7,198 nucleotides of DNA from Candidatus Atribacteria bacterium 1244-E10-H5-B2 (GTDB taxonomy: Bacteria; Atribacterota; JS1; SB-45; 34-128), in assembly GCA_003575245.1 (NCBI GenBank), contig NMQN01000628.1:1-7198 (forward strand), written 5' to 3'. Position numbers and translations under genes: made by a program. The notes beneath the pieces were generated by a model. The model was not told where the DNA came from. It searched no databases and saw nothing but the letters and a program-made list of their open reading frames with translations. Numbering within the stretch: position 1 is the first letter of the stretch; every line of letters begins with the position of its first letter. Positions 1 through 5,204 of the stretch are shown here, one piece after another.

Positions 1-30
1 AGCGAGTAGCGTTTAGCGTATAGTATAAAG
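1..30. repeat. AGCG-rich low-complexity repeat at left edge
   Basis: The first 30 bases contain the tetramer AGCG three times (at 1, 8 and 16), separated by short T/A-rich linkers, followed by a TAGTATAA tail. No reading frame crosses it. It resembles the short repeat-like stretch before the TAXI gene (around 4167-4220) in its mix of AG, TAG and AGC words. It is cut by the window edge, so its full extent is unknown. The function is unknown; it is probably a degenerate intergenic repeat. Confidence 0.35.
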
Positions 31-65
31 GGCTAAAAACCATAATTTAAAAATATTTTACAACT

Positions 66-176
66 AATCAGGTATCCAGAATTCAGGAGTCAGGAGTATT
101 ATAATAATTCCATACATAATATAGGACTATAGTCTAACATTATTCTGGATACTGGATTCTGACTTCTGACTACTAC
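66..176. repeat. Imperfect inverted repeat upstream of fchA
   Basis: GTATCCAGAAT at 72-82 is perfectly repeated in inverted orientation as ATTCTGGATAC at 142-152. Each arm is flanked by further related words: AGTCAGGAG near 88-96 on the left, and CTTCTGACT near 163-171 on the right, which are reverse complements with one mismatch. The modules are in a different order in the two arms, so this is a mosaic rather than one clean hairpin. It lies about 50 bases before the ribosome binding site of the first gene. It looks like a dispersed extragenic palindromic element. No transposase or coding frame is present. Confidence 0.5.
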
Positions 177-215
177 TTTTTTTACACAATCCAATATACT
201 ATAAACTAATAAATT

Positions 216-222
216 AAGGAGG
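216..222 (+). promoter_or_regulatory. Ribosome binding site of the fchA-like gene
   Basis: AAGGAGG lies seven bases before the ATG at 230. It is a strong Shine-Dalgarno match and fixes the start of the first gene. Confidence 0.85.
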
Positions 223-229
223 AAGATTA

Positions 230-856
230 ATGTTAATTGATAAAAAAGTCAGTAATTTTTTAGATGAATTAGCTTCTAATTCACCAACTCCTGGCGGAGG
301 TAGTGTGGCTGCATTAGCCGGAGTACTGGGAGCAGCTTTGATTTCTATGGTAGGTAATTTAACTATTGGTAAAAAGAAATATAAAGATGTGGAAGAAGAT
401 TTTAAGAAAATTATAAGTTCTTCGGAAAAATTGCGCTATGAATTAAGTCAGTTGATAGAAGAGGATGTTAAAGTATTTAATAATTTTATGGCTACTTACA
501 AGATGCCTAAGGAAACTGAAGATGAAAAAAAGATAAGAGCAGAGAAAATACAAAAATCACTAATTGAGGCAGCAAAGGTTCCCCTTAAAGTAGCTTACAA
601 ATGTCTGGACATACTGAGTCTTTCTAAAGAAGTTGCTGAAAAAGGTAATATTAATGTGGTAAGTGATGCCGGAGTCGCGGTCTTAATGGCAGAAGCAGCA
701 TTGGAGAGCGCCATATTAAATGTGAAGATAAATCTGAGAATGATTAAAGATGAGAAAATAAGAACGGAACTTTACTCCTCTATAAAAGAAATCTTATTAA
801 AAGAAAAAGGACAGAAAGAAAAAGTGTTGAAAATGGTGGAGGGGAAAATAGGATAA
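230..856 (+). CDS. fchA: Cyclodeaminase/cyclohydrolase family protein (FchA-like methenyl-THF cyclohydrolase)
   Basis: This 208-residue protein is a stand-alone member of the formiminotransferase-cyclodeaminase C-terminal family. That family closes or opens the folate-bound one-carbon unit: formimino-THF to methenyl-THF plus ammonia, or methenyl-THF to 10-formyl-THF. Seen in the sequence: the family's N-terminal signature S-P-T-P-G-G-G-S at residues 18-25, followed by an Ala/Gly-rich helix; a charged helical middle; and the conserved K-G-N...S-D-A-G-V-A segment at residues 138-150 before a final helix. The length matches single-domain family members, and the formiminotransferase half is absent. 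The protein should be cytosolic and all-helical. The start is set by a strong AAGGAGG site. No folate partner gene lies next to it in the window; the next gene is 473 bases away. The family call is firm. The choice between cyclohydrolase and cyclodeaminase activity cannot be made from sequence alone. Confidence 0.88.
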   Translation: MLIDKKVSNFLDELASNSPTPGGGSVAALAGVLGAALISMVGNLTIGKKKYKDVEEDFKKIISSSEKLRYELSQLIEEDVKVFNNFMATYKMPKETEDEKKIRAEKIQKSLIEAAKVPLKVAYKCLDILSLSKEVAEKGNINVVSDAGVAVLMAEAALESAILNVKINLRMIKDEKIRTELYSSIKEILLKEKGQKEKVLKMVEGKIG

Positions 857-925
857 AAAAATTGTTTAAAGACGAGAGTGTATCAAAAAATATAGAGTAT
901 CTAAGTAAAATGGCAGAAAAACCAG

Positions 926-966
926 AGGGTTAGTTGTATTTTTAAAATATATCTAACTCTATTTTA
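926..966 (+). terminator. Possible intrinsic terminator after fchA-like gene
   Basis: AGGGTTAG at 926-933 pairs with CTAACTCT at 953-960 (eight pairs, one of them G-U). The loop between them is AT-rich and can itself pair (TATTT with AAATA). The stem is followed by ATTTTATT, a broken T-tract. It lies 70 bases after the stop codon. The stem is weak and the T-tract interrupted, so this is only a candidate. Confidence 0.35.
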
Positions 967-1018
967 TTGTATGCTCTAAAAAGTAAAGAAAAAATATTAA
1001 ATATTTTTTAAAAAAAGC

Positions 1019-1050
1019 TGGACTTTTCAAATTTATTTATGTAGTATGAT
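1019..1050 (+). promoter_or_regulatory. Weak sigma-70-type promoter candidate for the rpiR-type gene
   Basis: A -10-like TATGAT lies at 1045-1050. Upstream are TGGACT at 1019-1024 (spacer 20, too long) or GACTTT at 1021-1026 (spacer 18, a poor -35). An A-tract precedes it. It sits just before a perfect inverted repeat, as a regulated promoter would. A 5' leader of about 270 bases would result. The support is composition and position only. Confidence 0.22.
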
Positions 1051-1066
1051 AGATAATAGATGGATA

Positions 1067-1105
1067 AATTGCATTAAAAAAAATAATGATGCAATTCTTG
1101 CATTA
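1067..1105. promoter_or_regulatory. Perfect inverted repeat, possible operator
   Basis: AATTGCAT at 1067-1074 and ATGCAATT at 1089-1096 form a perfect 8-base inverted repeat with a 14-base AT-rich spacer. A third half site, TGCATTA, follows at 1099-1105 and copies the TGCATTA at 1070-1076. The arrangement lies just downstream of the candidate -10 element and upstream of the regulator gene, which is where an autoregulatory site would be. There is no T-tract after it, so it is not a terminator. The binding protein is unknown; the RpiR-type protein encoded at 1330 is the obvious candidate. Confidence 0.35.
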
Positions 1106-1162
1106 CTATCACTGTTTAATAATTTATATTTACTGTATAGAAATTTCCTTTTTCCGTAATCC

Positions 1163-1275
1163 CTGTTTTAGTAGATACTCGCTTAGCAAGGCAAGCAAAA
1201 GGCAGTAAAACAGAGAGGGAACAATTCATTGTGCCCCTACAAAAGAAAAGTAGAGGCACAGCGTGCCGTGTCTTC
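1163..1275. repeat. Cluster of overlapping extragenic palindromes
   Basis: Several inverted repeats are packed together. CTGTTTTA (1163-1170) pairs perfectly with TAAAACAG (1206-1213). GGGAACAAT (1217-1225) pairs with ATTGTGCCC (1228-1236) with one mismatch. GTGCCCCTAC (1231-1240) pairs with GTAGAGGCAC (1250-1259) with one mismatch around a nine-base A-rich loop. GGCAC (1255-1259) pairs with GTGCC (1263-1267). The middle arms are shared, so these structures exclude one another. The segment is more GC-rich than its surroundings. It resembles the dispersed palindromic repeats with CCCCTAC ends that are common in intergenic DNA of many environmental bacteria. No transposase is present. Confidence 0.6.
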
Positions 1276-1286
1276 TTGTACTAAAG

Positions 1287-1312
1287 ACTATTCACTATTC
1301 ACTAACGACTAG
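1287..1312. repeat. Short tandem CTATTCA-type repeat
   Basis: The words CTATTCA, CTATTCA, CTAACGA and CTAG follow one another directly at 1287-1311, giving a seven-base periodic stretch just before the ribosome binding site of the next gene. It is not part of any coding frame. It is probably a degenerate intergenic repeat. Confidence 0.45.
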
Positions 1313-1329
1313 TTTTAGGGAGAGATAAG

Positions 1330-2202
1330 TTGAATCCTGAAAAAGAGAAAAATTATATTGATTTACCATCACGCATAAAAGATAATTTTAAAAAATTCAG
1401 CGAAAGCCAAAGATTAATTGCTACATATTTATTGAGAAATTATGATAAAGCTACATTTTTTACTGCCGCTAATTTAGGGAAGGTAGTAGGAGTTAGTGAG
1501 TCTACTGTTGTAAGATTTGCTGATTTTTTAGGCTACGAAGGTTATCCCGCTTTACAAAAAGACTTACAGAATAGAATCAAAAATAAATTAAACACTGTTA
1601 GCCGACTAAAAAAATCCATAAAAATAGCTAACGGTGGGGAAAGTATTTTATACGAAGTTTTCCGTAATGATATTGATAATATCCAAAAAACTATGGACAA
1701 TATATCTAAAGAATCTTTTAATAAATTAATAGAAGAAATGTTGAATGCAGATTCTGTATATATTGTCGGTCTTCGAACCGCTACCTCTTTAGCTTATTTC
1801 ATGGGATATACCCTCCATTTGATTTTGAGAAATGTAACCACCATAACTTTTGGAGTTAGTGATCTCTTTGAAAGGTTGATTAACATAAATGAAAAAGATC
1901 TGATAATAGGCATTACTTTCCCTCGATATACTCTGCAGACTGTGGAAATTATGGAATATGCCAAAAAGAAAGGAGCAAAAACAGCTGCTATTACCGATAG
2001 TGTATTATCTCCTTTAGCCCAATTAGCTGATATAAGTGTATTTGCTAATAGTAATTTAAATTCTTTTATTGATTCTTTTACCGCACCTTTGAGTTTAATA
2101 AATGCTTTGGTAACTGCAGTCGGAGTAAGAAGAAGAAAAGAGAACTTAGAGTCTTTATCTGAATTAGAAGAAATTTGGGAAAAATATAAAATATTTTATT
2201 AA
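1330..2202 (+). CDS. MurR/RpiR-family transcriptional regulator (HTH + SIS domain)
   Basis: The protein has 290 residues, the usual length for the RpiR family. Residues 12-80 form the N-terminal HTH_6 domain. The helix-turn-helix covers about 45-66, with recognition helix S-E-S-T-V-V-R-F at 56-63 and the typical L-G-Y-x-G-Y-P tail at 67-73. Residues about 125-255 form a SIS domain, which in this family binds a small effector, usually a sugar phosphate. Here the usual S-x-S-G-x-T phosphate loop is replaced by I-T-F-P-R-Y-T-L-Q-T (195-204), and the first loop reads G-L-R-T-A-T-S (147-153). The effector may therefore not be a sugar phosphate. The start is TTG, supported by AGGGAGA at 1317-1323 a few bases before it. 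The KamA-like gene follows after 90 bases with no clear terminator between, so the two may be cotranscribed. It probably controls the downstream enzyme and transporter genes; that role is inferred from position. Confidence 0.9.
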   Translation: MNPEKEKNYIDLPSRIKDNFKKFSESQRLIATYLLRNYDKATFFTAANLGKVVGVSESTVVRFADFLGYEGYPALQKDLQNRIKNKLNTVSRLKKSIKIANGGESILYEVFRNDIDNIQKTMDNISKESFNKLIEEMLNADSVYIVGLRTATSLAYFMGYTLHLILRNVTTITFGVSDLFERLININEKDLIIGITFPRYTLQTVEIMEYAKKKGAKTAAITDSVLSPLAQLADISVFANSNLNSFIDSFTAPLSLINALVTAVGVRRRKENLESLSELEEIWEKYKIFY

Positions 2203-2270
2203 GATTTATATTGTAAAATTCTTCTAACTCAACATTAAAGAGACAAAAATTATAAACAAATTATTTTTTG

Positions 2271-2280
2271 GAAAGGGGAA
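2271..2280 (+). promoter_or_regulatory. Ribosome binding site of the KamA-like gene
   Basis: GAAAGGGGAA lies 12 bases before the ATG at 2293. The purine tract is G-rich but is not a perfect Shine-Dalgarno sequence, and the spacing is on the long side, so initiation may be moderate. No better in-frame start is visible nearby. Confidence 0.5.
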
Positions 2281-2292
2281 AAAGAAATTAGA

Positions 2293-4122
2293 ATGAGCAA
2301 GAGCTTAATTGAAAAGCTATGGAGAGAAAATCCAGAAGTTTTTAAACTATTAAAGGAATGTGAGGATTTAAAAGAAGCAAGAAAAAAACTTTTTAAATTT
2401 TCTAGAGACTTAGAATGGAAATATAGAGAAGGAGAAGAAGTTTTACATAAATTAGAATATGCTACCGCATTAGAAGCGATAAAGGCATTCAATAACCTTA
2501 TTTCTCTTCGAAATGAGAAGATTGCTGGTTTTAGCACTTTAGATTATTTATGGAGTCTTGCTAAAGATAATCAAGAGATAACTGAAGGAATTAGCGAAGG
2601 TTTTTTAGAAGAATTTATTCATCTTTTTGAAGCAATGAAAGGAAAGGCGGATATTTCTTCAGGATGGCTAAGGCCATTACTGGAAAAAGATGGTGTTAAA
2701 ATAGTGGACTTTACTAAAATTAAAGGGAGAGAAGCAGGGATATCTCGTTCTAATTATTTAGACAAACTGTACGAAAAAGTTCATAATTTTATTGACCGTT
2801 ATCCTTTTGGATGTGATGATAAACTGATTAAGGAAAGAGAAGAAAATCGTCAGAAAATATTAGATTATTTTGGAGCAACTATAAACGACTGGAACGACTA
2901 CCATTGGCATCTGAAACACATATTCCAAGATGAGGATGATTTAGAAAATCTCAAGAAATTAGTTCCTCTCACCGAGGAAGACATCAAAGCTATTAAGATT
3001 GCTATTGAAAATAAAATACCTTTTGGGATTATCCCTTACTATCTTTCTTTGTTCGATTTTTCCCGCAGTGATCGAAAAAATGATTACCAAGTAAGGTCCC
3101 AAGTCATTCCCCCTATACACTATGTAACTTTAATGAAAGAACATCGTAAAGAAAGGTCATATTACTTTGATTTCATGGGTGAACATGATACTTCACCGGA
3201 AGAATTAATTACCAGAAGATATCCCATGATATCTATTCTAAAACCTTATGATACTTGTCCGCAAATTTGCGTTTATTGTCAGAGGAATTGGGAAATAACT
3301 GGACCAATGATGCCCGAAGCAGTACCCAGCAAAGAATCATTAGATATAGCTTTAAACTGGTTTGCCAAACATACTTCCATGAAAGATGTGTTAATTACTG
3401 GTGGCGACCCCTTAGCCTTAAATTATGATCGGATAAAATATATAATGGATAGATTGTGTCAGATGGAACATGTGATAAATATAAGGTGGGGTACTAGAAC
3501 TCCGGTAACTGTTCCCATGAGAATAACAGATAAATTGGCTAAATTGATTGGAAGTTATATAGAACCAGGAAAAAGAAATGTTTGCATAGTAACTCATATT
3601 GAGAGTTCATCTGAAGTTACTCCAGAATTGGCTGAGGCAGTGATGAAGTTTAGAAAACAAGGAATATATGTTTATAATCAATTAGTATATACCCTGGAAA
3701 CCAGCAGAAGATTTCAAAATGTAGCAGCGAGGATAGCGATGAAGAAGGCAGGAGTAGACCCTTATTATACTTTTTATCCTAAAGGAAAAGAAGAAACCGA
3801 AGATTATCTTGTCCCCGTTGCTCGTCTGTGGCAAGAGAGAAAAGAGGAAGCAAGATTAATACCTGGTATTTTTCGAACCGATGAACCGGTATTTAATGTT
3901 CCTCGTTTGGGCAAAAATCATGTAAGAGCGTGGCAAGATAGAGAATTAATTGCTCTCAACAAGGAGGGGAGGAGAATTTATTTATGGCACCCCTGGGAAA
4001 AGGGTATAGCTTCTGTTGAGCCATATATATATAAAGATCTCCCCATTTATAAATATCTTCAAGAGCTAGCGAAGAGAGGAGAAGATATCGAAGAATACAA
4101 GTCAATTTGGTACTACTATTAA
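2293..4122 (+). CDS. KamA-family radical SAM aminomutase, long form, glutamate 2,3-aminomutase-like active site
   Basis: KamA enzymes use a 4Fe-4S cluster, S-adenosylmethionine and PLP to move an alpha-amino group to the beta position. The radical SAM motif C-P-Q-I-C-V-Y-C gives cysteines 322, 326 and 329 (CX3CX2C). Arg331 follows at the position of the LAM carboxylate-binding Arg134. I-T-G-G-D-P, near residues 370-375, matches the family's SAM-contacting loop. P-R-L-G-K (537-541) aligns with the PLP lysine loop, so Lys541 is the likely Schiff-base residue. The two aspartates that bind the lysine side chain in LAM (Asp293, Asp330) align with Lys497 and Asn535, matching what I recall for glutamate 2,3-aminomutase. 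The LAM-like region starts near residue 194 (D-W-N-D-Y-H-W). Residues 1-190 are an extra helical domain; LAM itself is about 416 residues. No cysteine follows residue 440, so the C-terminal zinc-site cysteines of LAM are missing. The substrate is inferred and not proven. Confidence 0.85.
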   Translation: MSKSLIEKLWRENPEVFKLLKECEDLKEARKKLFKFSRDLEWKYREGEEVLHKLEYATALEAIKAFNNLISLRNEKIAGFSTLDYLWSLAKDNQEITEGISEGFLEEFIHLFEAMKGKADISSGWLRPLLEKDGVKIVDFTKIKGREAGISRSNYLDKLYEKVHNFIDRYPFGCDDKLIKEREENRQKILDYFGATINDWNDYHWHLKHIFQDEDDLENLKKLVPLTEEDIKAIKIAIENKIPFGIIPYYLSLFDFSRSDRKNDYQVRSQVIPPIHYVTLMKEHRKERSYYFDFMGEHDTSPEELITRRYPMISILKPYDTCPQICVYCQRNWEITGPMMPEAVPSKESLDIALNWFAKHTSMKDVLITGGDPLALNYDRIKYIMDRLCQMEHVINIRWGTRTPVTVPMRITDKLAKLIGSYIEPGKRNVCIVTHIESSSEVTPELAEAVMKFRKQGIYVYNQLVYTLETSRRFQNVAARIAMKKAGVDPYYTFYPKGKEETEDYLVPVARLWQERKEEARLIPGIFRTDEPVFNVPRLGKNHVRAWQDRELIALNKEGRRIYLWHPWEKGIASVEPYIYKDLPIYKYLQELAKRGEDIEEYKSIWYYY

Positions 4123-4150
4123 AGAAATTCCCGAGAAAAAAATTGACTAC

Positions 4151-4160
4151 AGGAGGTGAT
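4151..4160 (+). promoter_or_regulatory. Orphan, perfect Shine-Dalgarno sequence
   Basis: AGGAGGTGAT is fully complementary to the usual 3' end of bacterial 16S rRNA, yet no real gene starts after it. The only start codon in range is the GTG inside the motif itself, which opens an 11-codon frame ending at 4191. The TAXI gene starts 96 bases further on with its own site. The sequence between is repeat-like, which suggests that an insertion moved the start codon away from an older site. A leader peptide is the alternative. Confidence 0.45.
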
Positions 4161-4166
4161 ACAAAA

Positions 4167-4220
4167 AGCTACAAGTGAGTTAAGTTCGTAGTTTAGAGCA
4201 GATTTTAGATAGCAGATGTA
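4167..4220. repeat. Low-complexity repeat between KamA-like and TAXI genes
   Basis: AGCAGAT occurs at 4197-4203 and again at 4211-4217, with TTTAGAT between them, giving an imperfect 14-base tandem. The preceding part has CTAC and GTAG words and TTTAGAGC. Its word content recalls the AGCG/TAG stretch at the left edge of the window. It is not coding in any credible frame. Confidence 0.35.
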
Positions 4221-4243
4221 GTGAATTTTAAAAAATTAAAAAA

Positions 4244-4249
4244 TGGAGG
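4244..4249 (+). promoter_or_regulatory. Ribosome binding site that decides the TAXI start
   Basis: TGGAGG lies seven bases before the ATG at 4257. It rules against the in-frame GTG at 4221, which has no upstream Shine-Dalgarno sequence and would add 12 charged residues ahead of a normal signal peptide. Confidence 0.8.
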
Positions 4250-4256
4250 TACTGAA

Positions 4257-5204
4257 ATGAAGAAATCTTTAAGCATAATATTAATGGTTAGTTTATTGGT
4301 ATTTTTGTTTTCCGGGATTAGTTTAGCTGTTACTCATATTACTTTTGGAACTGGCAGCCCAGGAGGTGTTTATTATCCTCTGGGTGGGGCAATGGCTGAT
4401 CTCTGGACTAAATTGTTGAAAGCAGAAGGGATTGAAGTAACCGCTGAATCAACCGCAGCATCAGTAGAAAATTGTAGATTGACAGGCAGTGGAGAAATTC
4501 AGATTGGAATGGCAATGGCTAGTGTTTCATTCAAAGCTTATGAAGGTATAGTACAATTTGAAGGGAAGCCACAATCTATTCTGGGTCTATTTTCTATGTA
4601 TCCGGCACCCCAACATATTTTAACTTTAGATCCCAATATTAAATCTATTAGAGATTTAAAAGGAAAGAAAGTTTCAGTAGGTGCCCCGGGAAGCGGAAAC
4701 GAAACTATATCGAAACTGCTTATTGAAACCGCCGGTTTAACTTATGATGATATGACAGTCAGTTATTATTCTCAACCTGAAGCAGCTCAAGCTTTAAAAG
4801 ATAGGAATGTAGATGTGGTATTTTGGAATTTCGCTTACCCTGGTTCTGCAGTACAAGAAGTGACTGCAGTAAGAGATGTATATTTTGTATCAGTAGATGA
4901 TGACATTCTTAAAAAATTGATTGCGGAATTTCCTTACTATCAAGAGGGTAAAATACCCGCTAACACCTATAAGGGACAAGATTATAATGTTACGACTGTT
5001 CAGGATGGAAATGATGTGGTCGTAAATAAAGATCTTGACGAAAATACTGCATATTTATTAGTAAAAACACTATTTGAAAATGCTAAAGAAATACATAATG
5101 TCCACCCCGTTGCGAAACTATTAATTCCCGAAATTGGTGTAAGGACCGTTACCCCACTTCATCCTGGTGCAGAAAAATACTTCAAGGAGAAGGGATTACT
5201 TTAA
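4257..5204 (+). CDS. TAXI-family TRAP transporter solute-binding protein
   Basis: From the ATG at 4257 the protein has 315 residues, typical for the TAXI family. Residues 1-24 form a signal peptide: M-K-K-S, a hydrophobic core to about 18, then S-G-I-S-L-A with likely cleavage after Ala24. There is no lipobox cysteine, so the mature protein should be free in a periplasm. It starts with the family hallmark I-T-F-G-T-G-S-P-G-G-V-Y-Y-P at 28-41. Further TAXI features are T-A-A-S-V-E-N (near 65-71), the lobe-two segment D-L-K-G-K-K-V-S-V-G-A-P-G-S-G, and the A-L-K-D-R-N-V-D-V-V-F-W segment. It captures a solute and hands it to the membrane subunit encoded downstream. Known TAXI ligands include glutamate and glutamine, but the ligand here cannot be read from sequence. 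The stop codon overlaps the next start by one base (TAATG). A terminator-like hairpin follows at 5215-5257. Confidence 0.93.
   Translation: MKKSLSIILMVSLLVFLFSGISLAVTHITFGTGSPGGVYYPLGGAMADLWTKLLKAEGIEVTAESTAASVENCRLTGSGEIQIGMAMASVSFKAYEGIVQFEGKPQSILGLFSMYPAPQHILTLDPNIKSIRDLKGKKVSVGAPGSGNETISKLLIETAGLTYDDMTVSYYSQPEAAQALKDRNVDVVFWNFAYPGSAVQEVTAVRDVYFVSVDDDILKKLIAEFPYYQEGKIPANTYKGQDYNVTTVQDGNDVVVNKDLDENTAYLLVKTLFENAKEIHNVHPVAKLLIPEIGVRTVTPLHPGAEKYFKEKGLL

Larger units (their letters stand above)
857..1329. other. 473-base intergenic region between fchA-like gene and rpiR-type gene
   Basis: No convincing gene is present on either strand. From left to right it holds a possible terminator (926-966), a very AT-rich stretch, a weak promoter candidate (1019-1050), a perfect 8-base inverted repeat (1067-1096), a cluster of overlapping palindromes (1163-1275) and a short tandem stretch of CTATTCA/CTAACGA words (1287-1312). 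The ribosome binding site of the next gene follows. The gap separates the first gene from the rest, so it probably marks a transcription unit boundary. Confidence 0.7.

Noticed and set aside
180..205. TTTACA / TATACT / TATAAA words as a promoter for the fchA-like gene
   Set aside because: The spacings are 8 or 13 bases, too short for a sigma-70 promoter; AT-rich DNA gives such words by chance.
862..933. 24-codon TTG frame just after the fchA-like gene
   Set aside because: It has no ribosome binding site and no family match, and ends in the candidate terminator; it could be a decayed gene fragment but nothing supports that.
2250..2537. Reverse-strand open frame of 95 codons
   Set aside because: It lies antisense to the start of the well-supported KamA-like gene, has no recognisable domain and no ribosome binding site that I can see; it is a shadow frame.
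4143..4171. TTGACT as the -35 of a promoter for the TAXI gene
   Set aside because: At 17 or 18 bases downstream the sequence is AAGCTA/AGCTAC, not a -10 element.
4156..4191. 11-codon frame starting with GTG inside the orphan Shine-Dalgarno motif
   Set aside because: The start codon overlaps the ribosome site itself, so that site cannot serve it, and the peptide has no regulatory codon run. It is kept only as a weak alternative.
4221..4256. GTG start adding 12 residues to the TAXI protein
   Set aside because: It has no Shine-Dalgarno sequence and would place a charged stretch before a normal signal peptide; ATG 4257 has TGGAGG at the right distance.
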